Part shown: piece by piece, positions 15,832 to 24,657 of the stretch
Numbering within the stretch: position 1 is the stretch's first letter
Layout of the letters: each line of letters opens with the position of its first letter
Assembly (NCBI RefSeq): GCF_000175195.1
Contig: NZ_ACQL01000154.1
Span: 1-53,131 of the forward strand
DNA: 53,131 nt
Origin: Actinobacillus minor NM305
Lineage (GTDB): Bacteria; Pseudomonadota; Gammaproteobacteria; Enterobacterales; Pasteurellaceae
Direction: 5' to 3'
Translations under genes and position numbers: made by a program
The notes under the pieces: generated by a model
The model's database searches: none
What the model was told of the DNA's origin: nothing
What the model saw: the letters and a program-made list of their open reading frames with translations, nothing else

Positions 15832-16772
15832 AAAAGAACCCTATTTTAGGCTTTATTTTGGCTCTTACCGCAACCGCAATGTGGGGAACACTTCCTATTG
15901 CCGCTCAACAAGTACTGAGTGTAATGCAAGCACAAACATTGGTTTGGGCTCGTTTTTGGGTTGCCGGTATTGGTTTACTCATCATTTTAGCTTTTGCAAA
16001 AAAATTACCAAAATTAACCGCTTCTAACCGTAAACAGTTTGGTTTAATGCTGCTCGGTGTACTCGGTCTTTCGGGAAATTTCTTTCTTGTTGCCGAAGGA
16101 CTACATTATATATCCCCCACAACAACGCAGGTATTATGGCAATTTGCGCCATTTTTAATGATTTTTCTGGGAGTACTTCTCTTTAAAGAGAGATTTACCT
16201 TTGCTCAAAAAATTGGTTTTGCCTTGCTGGTTATAGGGTTACTTGCTTTCTTTAATGATAAGTTCCACGAACTTTTCCAACTAAGTCATTATGCTTTAGG
16301 AGTGGTATTAAGCCTATGTGGGAGTTTAATTTGGGTATGTTACGGTACTGCGCAAAAGTTATTACTAAAACACTTTAGCTCACAACAAATTCTAATGATG
16401 ATTTATTTAAGCTGTGGTGTGGCTTTTACACCTTTTGCTGAAATAGCTCAACTTGGAAAGATAGATAGCCCCTTTTTGTGGGGATGCTTTGTCTATTGCT
16501 GTTTAAATACCCTTATTGCCTATGGATCTTATGGCGAAGCGCTGAACCAATGGGAAACCTCAAAAGTGAGTGTAGTAACAACAATGATCCCTATCTTTAC
16601 GATGATTTTCTCATTACTTGGGCACCACTTTTACCCGACAGTTTTTGCTTCTCCTGATATGAATTGGATCAGTTATCTCGGGGCATTTATCGTTGTAATT
16701 GGAGCAATGACAGCGGCTATCGGTGATAAACTCTTTTATCAGATCGGACGATCTCTAAGAAAAAGAGCATAA
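15828..16772 (+). CDS. EamA-family (drug/metabolite) transporter, copy 2
   Basis: The 314-residue paralogue of the preceding gene has the same plan (ILGFILALTATAMWGTLPIA, KKLPK, FKERFTFAQKIGFALLVIGL, CCLNTLIAYGSYGEALNQWE). The similarity along the whole length, including the shared FVYCCLNT/IYCCLNT block, points to tandem duplication. The start at 15828 has AAGGAAG upstream and overlaps the stop of copy 1; an ORF start 66 bp earlier would lie inside copy 1. The pair might form a heterodimer. The substrate is unknown. Confidence 0.88.
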   Translation: MKKNPILGFILALTATAMWGTLPIAAQQVLSVMQAQTLVWARFWVAGIGLLIILAFAKKLPKLTASNRKQFGLMLLGVLGLSGNFFLVAEGLHYISPTTTQVLWQFAPFLMIFLGVLLFKERFTFAQKIGFALLVIGLLAFFNDKFHELFQLSHYALGVVLSLCGSLIWVCYGTAQKLLLKHFSSQQILMMIYLSCGVAFTPFAEIAQLGKIDSPFLWGCFVYCCLNTLIAYGSYGEALNQWETSKVSVVTTMIPIFTMIFSLLGHHFYPTVFASPDMNWISYLGAFIVVIGAMTAAIGDKLFYQIGRSLRKRA

Positions 16773-16773
16773 A

Positions 16774-16798
16774 AAAACTCCGCTATTCGCGGAGTTTT
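16774..16798. terminator. bidirectional terminator after the EamA pair
   Basis: AAAACTCCGC and GCGGAGTTTT flank TATTC, giving a 10-bp stem with A/T arm ends. It lies between the convergent EamA pair and the DUF533 gene. Confidence 0.9.
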
Positions 16799-16802
16799 CA
16801 AC

Positions 16803-17426
16803 TTAGAAACCAGCTTGTTTTTCTAACTCTTCTACAAACTGTTCATTTAATCCCAAAGCTTCAGCAAGATTGGCTAAGAAAATAATTTCTTTACGCTCTA
16901 AATCTTTACATACCATACGTGCAGCAAGATAGACTTGCGAAGCCAGCGCTTGATTACGACCTACTTGCTGAGCAATTTCAGCAACAGTTGCCGGTTGATT
17001 AATTTCTTGTTGTAACCATTGTTGTAATTCAGGATCATTACCCGCTTCCGCTGCAATTGCTTCGGCTTCATCTGAGGTAATAGCCCCATCAGCCGCAGCT
17101 GCTGCAATCATTGCTTGTAAAATAACTTTACTCACATCATCACTATTTTCAACTGCAAAAAGATTGGTATTTTCGACCGCTTGATTTTGTCTTGCTTGAT
17201 AATTCTGATATGCCTGATAAGCAAGGCTACCAAGAGCCGCCAACGAACCTAATTTAGCGAGATTTGCTCCACCTCGTTTTCCTAAAATCATTGATAAAAT
17301 ACCAATTGCAGCAGCACCGCCACCAATTTTGGTTACTTTATCTGTTGTTGAATTACCGTTTGCTGTTTTGGTAAGTTGCTCTTTTGCTACACCAAGAACT
17401 TGATTAAGAAGATTGTTGAAATCCAT
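16803..17426 (-). CDS. DUF533 / YebE-like protein with TerB-type domain
   Basis: The 207-residue protein has an N-terminal part (1-80) with a glycine- and alanine-rich hydrophobic stretch (IGGGAAAIGILSMILGK...GSLAALGSLAYQAYQNY), probably membrane associated. Residues 100-205 are a TerB-like all-alpha domain (MIAAAAADGAITSDEAEAIAAEA, with an acidic D-G-x-I-x-x-x-E motif). It resembles YebE of enterobacteria, which is envelope-stress responsive there. No exact role is known. It is transcribed alone, after the yidD terminator. Confidence 0.82.
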   Translation of the reverse strand: MDFNNLLNQVLGVAKEQLTKTANGNSTTDKVTKIGGGAAAIGILSMILGKRGGANLAKLGSLAALGSLAYQAYQNYQARQNQAVENTNLFAVENSDDVSKVILQAMIAAAAADGAITSDEAEAIAAEAGNDPELQQWLQQEINQPATVAEIAQQVGRNQALASQVYLAARMVCKDLERKEIIFLANLAEALGLNEQFVEELEKQAGF

Positions 17427-17501
17427 TTTTTACTCCATTTGCTGTTTTTATCAATGATGTCTATTTAGATCCACTATTACTTAAAAAGTTCTACAAAAAA
17501 C

Positions 17502-17531
17502 AAAACGATTAGACATAAATCTAATCGTTTT
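17502..17531 (-). terminator. terminator after rpmH-rnpA-yidD
   Basis: AAAACGATTAGA (17502-17513) and TCTAATCGTTTT (17520-17531) form a 12-bp stem with a 6-base loop, about 100 bp beyond the yidD stop. The arms give T-rich ends in both directions. Confidence 0.75.
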
Positions 17532-17631
17532 CAACCTACATAATGAACAAAATTTTACGACCATTACAAGGAATAGTCTTTCATATAGACTTACCCTTAC
17601 GCAAAAAGTTCAAATATTTAAAAATATTTTA

Positions 17632-17958
17632 CTAGAAATTTCGGTTGTGCTTTTTAGCACAACATTTAGGTGGCACAGGATCTTCCCCTCCTTCATTTAA
17701 AGGATTACAACGAAGAATACGTTTGAATGCAAGCCAACCGCCTTTAAAAGCGCCGTGTAGTTTAATCGCCTCAACCGCGTAAGTTGAACAAGTAGGATAA
17801 AAACGACAACGAGGTCCAATAAGCGGGCTAATCGCATATTGGTAAAAATAAATTGGAAGTAGAAGCAGCTTAGCGATTAAACCCGTTTTTACTTCTGAGC
17901 TTTTTACTTCTGAACAGGTGGAGCCGGATTTTTGCTCAGGCGAATGTGTCTTGCCCAT
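17632..17958 (-). CDS. yidD: membrane protein insertion efficiency factor YidD
   Basis: YidD is a small membrane-associated helper of inner-membrane protein insertion by YidC. The 108 residues contain the family core: [20 protein letters not shown], followed by [19 protein letters not shown] and GGEDPVPP. It overlaps rnpA by 55 bp; the MGKTHS start resembles the start of other Pasteurellaceae YidD, so the overlap is probably real. Residues 14-24 hold a short SEVKSSEVK duplication not expected in the family. yidC, usually next, is absent: a terminator and a DUF533 gene follow. Confidence 0.93.
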   Translation of the reverse strand: MGKTHSPEQKSGSTCSEVKSSEVKTGLIAKLLLLPIYFYQYAISPLIGPRCRFYPTCSTYAVEAIKLHGAFKGGWLAFKRILRCNPLNEGGEDPVPPKCCAKKHNRNF

Positions 17959-18281
17959 AATTTTTCAAGCGTTTCGAAAAGCGTTGCGTTATCTAATTTA
18001 CCGATACCTGCTTTTACCACAAATACAAAATCTGCACAAGGAAGCTCGTGTTGTTTTAAGCGGAAAGACTCTCGCACAATGCGTTTGATACGATTACGAT
18101 CGTGAGCGCGTTTTAAATGCTTTTTAGCAACGGTTAAGCCTAAACGGGGAACTTCAGCATCATTTGCTTTAGCAAGTAAAGTCATTTGAGGGGTGCTGGC
18201 TCGTTGAGGATTTTCGAACACAGCTTTAAATTGAACGGGAGCTAACAAACGTAGCTCCCGAGAAAAGGTTAGCGTCTTCAC
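17904..18281 (-). CDS. rnpA: ribonuclease P protein component
   Basis: RnpA is the protein subunit of RNase P, which binds the catalytic RNA and the 5' leader of pre-tRNA. The 125 residues start [13 protein letters not shown] and contain the signature [16 protein letters not shown] (near residues 58-73). It lies 28 bp downstream of rpmH and overlaps yidD, the classic rpmH-rnpA-yidD operon. Confidence 0.97.
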   Translation of the reverse strand: MKTLTFSRELRLLAPVQFKAVFENPQRASTPQMTLLAKANDAEVPRLGLTVAKKHLKRAHDRNRIKRIVRESFRLKQHELPCADFVFVVKAGIGKLDNATLFETLEKLWARHIRLSKNPAPPVQK

Positions 18282-18309
18282 TGTTGTGATTCGCCTACTT
18301 TAGCTGCAA

Positions 18310-18444
18310 TTATGCAGATAAAGATTTACGACCTTTAGCACGACGACGTGCTAAAACTTGACGACCATTTTTAGTAGCCATACGAGCACGGAAACCGTGA
18401 GTACGAGCACGTTTTAATACAGAAGGTTGAAATGTACGTTTCAT
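18310..18444 (-). CDS. rpmH: 50S ribosomal protein L34
   Basis: L34 is a very basic 44-residue protein, [20 protein letters not shown] at the start and [12 protein letters not shown] at the end, which is the bacterial L34 consensus. It is the first gene of rpmH-rnpA-yidD. In many bacteria dnaA and oriC lie upstream of rpmH; here hemH lies upstream and no DnaA boxes were noticed. Confidence 0.97.
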   Translation of the reverse strand: MKRTFQPSVLKRARTHGFRARMATKNGRQVLARRRAKGRKSLSA

Positions 18445-18690
18445 TGTTATCTACCTAATTTAATAATTTTGGCTTAATGCCAATTGAGGATCATAAAAAG
18501 AGGTCGTCATTTTAACGACAAAACAAACAAAAGGCAAGGCAAAAACAACGCTTTACTTTAATTGTTTGTAAATTTTCTTTGAATAAAGCAATCACAAAGC
18601 ATTCTTTAACGTGATGATATGCAAATTCTATTTGTCATCTTATAAAAATTCAAGCAAACTACTTACCTATTTAAATTCCGAGATAATCAA

Positions 18691-19650
18691 ATGAAAACGC
18701 AAAAAATAGGTATTTTACTTGCCAATTTAGGCACACCGGATGCGCCAACAACCTCCGCCGTAAAGCGTTATTTAAGACAGTTTCTAAGCGATCCTCGCGT
18801 GATTGATCTGCCGAAAACAAAATGGCAAACGATCCTTAATTTGTTTATTTTACCGAAACGATCTCCTCGTGTCGCAAAGCTCTATCAGTCTATCTGGACG
18901 GATCAAGGCTCGCCACTTTTAGCAATCTCTCGTCAACAACAAAAAGCACTACAAAGCTATTTTGATGCCAAAAATCAATCTATCATTGTTGAATTGGGTA
19001 TGAGCTATGGCAATCCGAGCATAGAAAACGCTCTTGAAAAATTAACAGAACAACAAGTCGATAAGATTATTGTGCTACCGTTGTATCCACAATATAGCAG
19101 CACCACAACCGCCTCTGTTTTTGATGCCTTTGCCGATGCCCTAAAAAAACAGCGCCGCATCGTACCATTTGAATTTATCCATAGCTACCACGATGATCCG
19201 CTCTATATTCAAGCTCTCGCCAATACGATCCAACTTGCGGAAAATGAATTGCTATTATTTTCTTTTCACGGTATTCCGAAGCGTTATGAAACCGAGGGAG
19301 ATTTTTATGCCGATCATTGCCGTGAAACGGCGGAACTTGTAGCAAAACAGCTTGGCTTATCCACAGAAAAATGGTGCCTAACCTTTCAATCTCGCTTTGG
19401 CGATGAAGAATGGTTACAACCTTATACCGATGAAACGCTTTCAGGCTTTCCTGCAAAAGGTATCAAAAAAGTCGCGGTCATCTGTGCCGGCTTTTCTGCC
19501 GACTGCCTAGAAACGCTGGAAGAAATTGCGGAAGAAAATAAAGAAAACTTTATGCATGCAGGTGGAGAAAGTTATCGCTATATTCCGGCACTTAATGCCT
19601 GTGGCGATCATATAAAAGCCTTAATTAAGTTAATTGAAGCGCGTATTTGA
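18691..19650 (+). CDS. hemH: ferrochelatase HemH
   Basis: HemH inserts Fe2+ into protoporphyrin IX, the last step of heme synthesis, at the inner face of the membrane. The 319-residue protein has [12 protein letters not shown] at the N-terminus, [17 protein letters not shown] near residue 132, and [13 protein letters not shown] (metal-binding His near residue 193). The C-terminal [19 protein letters not shown] segment carries the catalytic Glu. It is a single gene; a twin-hairpin repeat immediately downstream probably ends its transcript. Confidence 0.96.
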   Translation: MKTQKIGILLANLGTPDAPTTSAVKRYLRQFLSDPRVIDLPKTKWQTILNLFILPKRSPRVAKLYQSIWTDQGSPLLAISRQQQKALQSYFDAKNQSIIVELGMSYGNPSIENALEKLTEQQVDKIIVLPLYPQYSSTTTASVFDAFADALKKQRRIVPFEFIHSYHDDPLYIQALANTIQLAENELLLFSFHGIPKRYETEGDFYADHCRETAELVAKQLGLSTEKWCLTFQSRFGDEEWLQPYTDETLSGFPAKGIKKVAVICAGFSADCLETLEEIAEENKENFMHAGGESYRYIPALNACGDHIKALIKLIEARI

Positions 19651-19655
19651 GAAAT

Positions 19656-19709
19656 AACCTAGCACGAGCCGTGCTAGGTTCATTAAGCCCAGCCCCGCTG
19701 GGGCTGAAA
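19656..19709 (+). repeat. twin-hairpin repeat, copy 1
   Basis: Hairpin 1 is AACCTAGCACG-AGC-CGTGCTAGGTT (19656-19680). After CATTAAGCC, hairpin 2 is CAGCCCC-GCT-GGGGCTG (19690-19706). The whole 54-bp unit is present as an identical inverted copy at 42966-43019, and a divergent copy lies at 42909-42959. It may also serve as the hemH terminator. Confidence 0.85.
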
Positions 19710-19783
19710 CAGATCCATTTTTAACGTCCATTTTCATTAAAGAAGAAGTACTACTACCATTTCATACCTAAATAGATGAATAA

Positions 19784-19793
19784 GGGAGGATTT
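19784..19793 (+). promoter_or_regulatory. candidate MalT box upstream of malP
   Basis: GGGAGGATTT matches the core GGA(T/G)GA of the MalT box and lies about 70 bp before the malP start. A nearly identical word lies in the malE control region (35113-35122). Confidence 0.5.
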
Positions 19794-19859
19794 ACGCCTC
19801 GCTATTTTTTCAAATAATAAGCCCAATCTTATTTTTTCTTGATTTGGAGTTTATATCCC

Positions 19860-22259
19860 ATGACAACAGCAACCGAATTTAACACTTTATTTGAACAATC
19901 GTTAAAAACCTATTGTGAAGAACGTTTTTTAACGGCAGAAAACCTTTCTGATACTCAATGGTATCAATTTATTGCACAAGTGAGCCAACAAGCGATTTTG
20001 CAAAATTATCCGAAAAATGCACCGCTTGTAAACACACGCAAAGTGAACTATCTTTCAATGGAATTCCTTATCGGTCGCCTATTAGGTAATAACTTATTAA
20101 GCCTTGGCGTTTACGATGAAGTTGCGCAACAATTAGCGAAATACGGCAAAAATTTATTCGATATTTTAGAAGAAGAACGCGATCCGTCTTTAGGTAACGG
20201 CGGTTTGGGTCGCTTAGCGGCTTGCTATTTAGACTCAATGGCAAGCCTTGCTCAGCCGGCTGTGGGCTATGGTTTACATTACCAATACGGCTTATTCAAA
20301 CAAAGTTTTGGTTGGGCAGGTGAACAACGTGAAGAAGGTGATGCATGGAGCCGTGATTTCTATTTACAACAATATCACCGCCCAGACTTCCGTCAAACGG
20401 TTGGCTTTGGTGGCCAAGTATGGCACCGTGAAGGCGACAAATACGATTGGCAACCAGAATGGACCGTATATGGCGAAGCTTTCGATTTACCGGTCGTGGG
20501 CTACAAAGGCGTGCAACAACCATTACGCTTATGGCAAGGTTACAGCGAAACCGCTTTCGATTTAGCTAAATTTAACGATGGCGAATACCTCACTTCAGAA
20601 AGCAAAGTGGTTGATGCCTCTAAATTAACAAAAGTGCTTTACCCGAATGACAATCATCAAGAAGGGAAAGAACTGCGCTTAATGCAACAATACTTCCACT
20701 GTGCGTGTTCTGTGGCAGATATTTTGAAAAACCATTTAGCGCAAGGCAGAACCTTAGAGCAATTACCGGAATACGAAGTTATCCAGTTAAACGATACTCA
20801 CCCTGCAATCGCTATTCCAGAGCTAATGCGTATTTTACTTGACCAATACAATTTAACTTGGGATCAGGCTTGGGCTATCTGTTCAAAAACATTTGCTTAC
20901 ACCAACCACACATTATTACCAGAAGCGTTGGAGCAATGGGATCAAAATCTTGTGGCAAAATTATTACCTCGCCATTTAATCATCATTGATCGCATTAACC
21001 ACGAGCTTTATCAACAAGTGAAAGCGGAATTCAGCGAAGCAGAATTTGCTCAAGCGTGGGAAGAAACCGCCGTGTTAATGAATCACCGTGTTCGTATGGC
21101 GAATTTATCGGTTGTGGGTTCTTTTGCAGTAAACGGTGTGGCACAAATCCACTCTGATTTAGTTGTGAGCGATTTATTCCCGGCTTATGCACGTTTATTC
21201 AAAGGTCGTTTCCATAACGTTACAAACGGTATTACGCCACGCCGTTGGATCCGCCAAGCAAATCCACATTTAAGTGCGTTATTAGACAAACACGTAGAAG
21301 GCGACTGGACGAAAGATTTAGAGCTATTATCGCAAATCGAAAAATTTGCAAAAGATCCACAATTCCAAACCGCTTACCGTGATATTAAACGCCACAATAA
21401 ACAGGTATTAGCGAAAGAAATTGAACAAACATTAGGCTTAAAAGTAAATTGCGATGCGATTTTTGATGTTCAAATTAAGCGTTTCCACGAATACAAACGC
21501 CAACATTTAAATCTCTTAAACATCATCGCGACTTACCAAGAGCTTAAAGCGAACCCAACGCAAGATTTCGTACCACGTGTCTTTATCTTTGCGGGTAAAG
21601 CAGCTCCGGGCTACTTTATGGCAAAACAGATCATTCAAGCGATCAACTCGGTGGCAAAAGTGATTAACAGCGATCCGGATATGCAAGGTAAATTACAAGT
21701 AGCATTCTTACCGGACTACCGTGTTAGCCTTGCAGAAAAAATTATCCCGGCAGCGGATGTTTCTGAGCAGATTTCATTAGCGGGAAAAGAAGCATCAGGT
21801 ACAGGTAATATGAAACTTGCCTTAAACGGTGCAATCACACTCGGGACATTAGACGGTGCGAACGTTGAAATCGCTGAATTTGCAGGCAACGACAACGTAG
21901 TAATTTTTGGTCATACTGTTGATTCTGTCCGTGAATTGCGTGAAAAAGGCTATGTATCTCGCACTTACTATGAGCAAGATGCAGTATTAAAACAAGCGAT
22001 TGACGCCTTAGCAGACGGCACATTCTCCGGCGGTAATAAAGATACCTTTGAGCCGTTAGTGTATGATATGTTAAATAAAGATTACTTCTGCGTATTAGCT
22101 GATTTTGCAAGCTATCGTGAAGCGCAAAAAGAAGTGGCAAAACGTTACCAAAATCAGACCGCTTGGTTAGAATCAACCATTCTAAACACCGCTCGTCTTG
22201 GTACATTTAGCTCAGACCGTTCAATCCGTGATTACCAAACACGTATTTGGAAAAAATAA
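19860..22259 (+). CDS. malP: maltodextrin/glycogen phosphorylase
   Basis: This is a PLP-dependent GT35 phosphorylase that releases glucose-1-phosphate from maltodextrins made available by MalQ. The product has 799 residues from the Met at 19860 (TTATEFNTLFEQSL), preceded by TTGGAG; a Met seven codons earlier is less likely. Landmarks are NYLSMEFLIGRLLGNNL (near 65), the active-site block GNGGLGRLAACYLDS (near 104), QIKRFHEYKRQ (near 540), and EASGTGNMKLALNG with the PLP lysine (near 643). The candidate MalT box upstream and the mal genes beyond favour MalP over GlgP. The present neighbour downstream is a Zorya-like operon, not malQ. Confidence 0.93.
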   Translation: MTTATEFNTLFEQSLKTYCEERFLTAENLSDTQWYQFIAQVSQQAILQNYPKNAPLVNTRKVNYLSMEFLIGRLLGNNLLSLGVYDEVAQQLAKYGKNLFDILEEERDPSLGNGGLGRLAACYLDSMASLAQPAVGYGLHYQYGLFKQSFGWAGEQREEGDAWSRDFYLQQYHRPDFRQTVGFGGQVWHREGDKYDWQPEWTVYGEAFDLPVVGYKGVQQPLRLWQGYSETAFDLAKFNDGEYLTSESKVVDASKLTKVLYPNDNHQEGKELRLMQQYFHCACSVADILKNHLAQGRTLEQLPEYEVIQLNDTHPAIAIPELMRILLDQYNLTWDQAWAICSKTFAYTNHTLLPEALEQWDQNLVAKLLPRHLIIIDRINHELYQQVKAEFSEAEFAQAWEETAVLMNHRVRMANLSVVGSFAVNGVAQIHSDLVVSDLFPAYARLFKGRFHNVTNGITPRRWIRQANPHLSALLDKHVEGDWTKDLELLSQIEKFAKDPQFQTAYRDIKRHNKQVLAKEIEQTLGLKVNCDAIFDVQIKRFHEYKRQHLNLLNIIATYQELKANPTQDFVPRVFIFAGKAAPGYFMAKQIIQAINSVAKVINSDPDMQGKLQVAFLPDYRVSLAEKIIPAADVSEQISLAGKEASGTGNMKLALNGAITLGTLDGANVEIAEFAGNDNVVIFGHTVDSVRELREKGYVSRTYYEQDAVLKQAIDALADGTFSGGNKDTFEPLVYDMLNKDYFCVLADFASYREAQKEVAKRYQNQTAWLESTILNTARLGTFSSDRSIRDYQTRIWKK

Positions 22260-22282
22260 TCGCAGATTAAAAAGGTGTTTTT

Positions 22283-22305
22283 GTAGGGGCGAATCACATT
22301 CGCCC
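22283..22305. repeat. GTAGGG-family repeat, single left arm
   Basis: GTAGGGGCGAATCACATTCG followed by CCC. The internal GGGCGAAT/ATTCGCCC pairing is intact. It is a solo arm 24 bp after malP. Confidence 0.75.
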
Positions 22306-22345
22306 TGATTTTATACGGTGTAATAGACAAATTTGTTGCTAAAAA

Positions 22346-22392
22346 GTGGCTTAAAGCCTTATAGGACCAGTATTATGTAGCACTTGCACAAA
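22346..22392 (-). mobile_element. solo IS end, inverted relative to the copy at 22456
   Basis: Read on the minus strand, this segment (TTTGTGCAAGTGCTACATAA, then TACTGGTCCTATAAGGCTTTAAGCC) closely matches 22456-22503. It is therefore a terminal sequence of the same insertion element in the opposite direction. No transposase body is attached. Confidence 0.6.
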
Positions 22393-22406
22393 CATTAAAT
22401 GTTTTC

Positions 22407-22434
22407 GTAGGGGTGGGTTTATCCCCGCCCCTAC
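22407..22434. repeat. GTAGGG-family repeat, compact palindrome
   Basis: GTAGGGGTGGGTTTATCCCC followed by GCCCCTAC. Here left-type and right-type ends meet in a single hairpin of 28 bp. It lies between two inverted IS ends. Confidence 0.75.
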
Positions 22435-22455
22435 ATAAATTTTCCTAAAATTGAC

Positions 22456-22705
22456 TTTTGTGTAACTGCTACATAATACTGTATAGGACAAGGCTTTAAG
22501 CCCTCTTTTTGAAATATGAACAAAAAACTGCCCATTTTGTCAAAGTCAGAAAATAAAGAAACATGGTATACAAAATAATACTCAACGTTATTTTTGTAAC
22601 GAATGTCATAAAACATTTTCCTTTAAGAATAAATTAGATCCAATTAAAATTTGGATAGATTGCACATCCGGAAAACAAACCTATCAACAACTTGCCGTTA
22701 AATAG
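22456..22705 (+). pseudogene. relic of an insertion sequence: left end plus transposase N-terminus
   Basis: An IS end (22456-22503) is followed by ATG at 22516. After a +1 shift in a run of six A (22522-22527), the reading frame gives CPFCQSQKIKKHGI..., RYFCNECHKTF, then DPIKIWIDCTSGKQTYQQLA and a stop at 22703-22705. The two CxxC pairs are the N-terminal zinc ribbon of a DDE transposase and the rest looks like the start of its helix-turn-helix. The catalytic domain is absent. The IS family was not identified with certainty. The remaining 22706-22896 is AT-rich with one weak hairpin (22725-22745) and no gene. Confidence 0.7.
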
Positions 22706-22896
22706 ATTAAGATAAAGCAAATGAAAAAAGGGTATTTTCCTTTTTAATATAAATAAATGCCACCCACCTAAAATGAAGAGACTTATTGTACTGACACCTG
22801 ATTATAGAGTGCACTAATTTATCAGTTCTGTTAGAATATTAATATAGATGGTTTTTGTACAGACTTAGCTTTAAAAATAAAAATGGAGTGTAATCA

Positions 22897-24657
22897 GTGG
22901 TTTATTTCTTTGAATCTTTTCTAAAAAATCTCTCTACCGATGGAATAACAAATGCGTTCTTTTTTATTCTTATTATTGTTGCACTATTAGGCATAAGTGC
23001 TTTTTTAACATCTCGCTTTAAAAAATCAAAACGATTTACTAGTTTTGCAGAATATACGCCTGTTTTACTTACTTCATTAGGTATTCTCGGGACATTTACC
23101 GGAATAGTTTCCGGGTTATTAAACTTCGATATTGAACATATTGATACGAGTATTAGCTCTTTATTAGGCGGAATGAAAACGGCCTTCTTAAGTAGCGTAT
23201 TTGGTGTTTTTTTATCTATTTTATTAAAAATAATCTATACCATTTTTTCTAAAAATAAAGAAAATAATGCACTAGATGCACAAGCAATTGTAGATAATTT
23301 TTACGAGCAAACAGAACAATTAAAAAAACAAAATCAATATACTGAATCATTAATTTCACATATTGAAAATCTTGTTAAAAGTTTAGGGAGTGATTCAGAT
23401 AGCAGTGTTTTAGGGCAACTTAAATTGTTACGGGGAGATTTATCAGATCGTCAAACACAATTTAGACATTTAATTGAGCCTATGGCTACAAATTTATTAT
23501 CTATCCAATCCTTAGTACAGGATAATCAACAAGTATTTGAACGTTTTGAAAATAAACTTTGGATTAAATTACAAGACTTTGCTGACATGATGTCTAGATC
23601 TGCAACGGAGGCTGTAATTGAAGCCCTAAAACAGGTAATCCAAGACTTCAATCATAATTTAACTGAGCAGTTTGGTGAAAACTTTAAAGAACTCAATAAA
23701 GCAGTAACTTTATTAGTTGAGTGGCAAGAAAATTACAAAAAACAGCTGAATGAAATGATCTCTCTTTATCATGCAGGTGTTCAAAGCCTCTCAACAACAG
23801 AAATGTCTGTTGCAAATATTGAAAATTCGACAAAATCGATCCCAACTACAATGGAACATTTAAGCAAAGTTATTTCAACAAACCAAAATCAAATTGATAA
23901 TTTAGAAAATCATTTAAATACTTTTGCTCAAGTGCGTGATAAAGCTGTTGAAGCTTTACCAGAAATTCAAAAACAAATTTCGTTGATGTTAGAAAATACG
24001 GAAAAAGCCAATGTAGAACTAGTTGATGGCTTAAAACAAAGTGGAGAAAAATTAGCCTCTGATATTGTTTCTATTTCTAATGATTTTAAAGAAAAAACAT
24101 TGGAAACCTCTAACAAACTAGCGAAATCATTTATTGAGAATGGCGAAATGTTTACCTCAAAACTAACACAAGCAACAGAGCCTTTAGTAGTATCAATTAC
24201 GAAAAACCATAGCGCCCTTGTTGAAAGTGCAGCTGTTTTAGAAAAAACAGCAACAGCAATGAATGATGAGCAAAAAGCGTTTTTAGCACAACAAAATCAG
24301 ATTTCAACGCAAATTACAGATTTTATTATGCGTTGGCAACAGCAATTTGAACAAAATACACAACAAATTCAGCAACAATTTACTCGCTCTTTAGAATCAT
24401 TTATGCAGGAACATATGCAAGAAAGCCGTAAACTAATGGCTAAATTAGAAAAAGAAAGTGAAACAGCATTAAGTAGAACTGGCGAAAGTATTGATAAACA
24501 AATCAAAGCGCTTGATAGCGCTCTTGAAACTGAATTATCTCGTGTTATTGGTAATATGGGACAAGCATTAACCTCTATCAGTCGTCGATTTACAGATGAT
24601 TATTCGGAACTAGTTGAGGCAATGAAACGAATTACAACGAAAGGTAGAAACTTCTAA
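22897..24657 (+). CDS. zorA: ZorA-like MotA/ExbB-family motor protein with long cytoplasmic tail
   Basis: This is the predicted inner-membrane proton-channel subunit of a Zorya-type anti-phage system, 586 residues. Three hydrophobic segments (about 19-37, 54-76, 95-117) frame the MotA/ExbB motif GILGTFTGIVSGLL (62-75) and MKTAFLSSVFGVFLS (93-107). Residues 120-586 are a long, polar, heptad-rich region with many Gln, Glu and Lys, expected to be the intracellular coiled-coil tail of ZorA. The GTG start at 22897 is supported by GGAGTG six bases upstream. The stop shares one base with the next ATG, so zorA-zorB-HNH is one operon. A simple ExbB or MotA would be much shorter. Confidence 0.85.
   Translation: MVYFFESFLKNLSTDGITNAFFFILIIVALLGISAFLTSRFKKSKRFTSFAEYTPVLLTSLGILGTFTGIVSGLLNFDIEHIDTSISSLLGGMKTAFLSSVFGVFLSILLKIIYTIFSKNKENNALDAQAIVDNFYEQTEQLKKQNQYTESLISHIENLVKSLGSDSDSSVLGQLKLLRGDLSDRQTQFRHLIEPMATNLLSIQSLVQDNQQVFERFENKLWIKLQDFADMMSRSATEAVIEALKQVIQDFNHNLTEQFGENFKELNKAVTLLVEWQENYKKQLNEMISLYHAGVQSLSTTEMSVANIENSTKSIPTTMEHLSKVISTNQNQIDNLENHLNTFAQVRDKAVEALPEIQKQISLMLENTEKANVELVDGLKQSGEKLASDIVSISNDFKEKTLETSNKLAKSFIENGEMFTSKLTQATEPLVVSITKNHSALVESAAVLEKTATAMNDEQKAFLAQQNQISTQITDFIMRWQQQFEQNTQQIQQQFTRSLESFMQEHMQESRKLMAKLEKESETALSRTGESIDKQIKALDSALETELSRVIGNMGQALTSISRRFTDDYSELVEAMKRITTKGRNF

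Noticed and set aside
18445-18690. Replication origin next to rpmH
   Set aside because: No DnaA boxes, no 13-mer repeats and no dnaA gene were seen in the gap.
22897-24657. ExbB/TolQ of a TonB or Tol system, or flagellar MotA
   Set aside because: The tail of more than 450 residues, the absence of TonB, TolA or flagellar genes, and the linked HNH nuclease argue for a Zorya-type motor.
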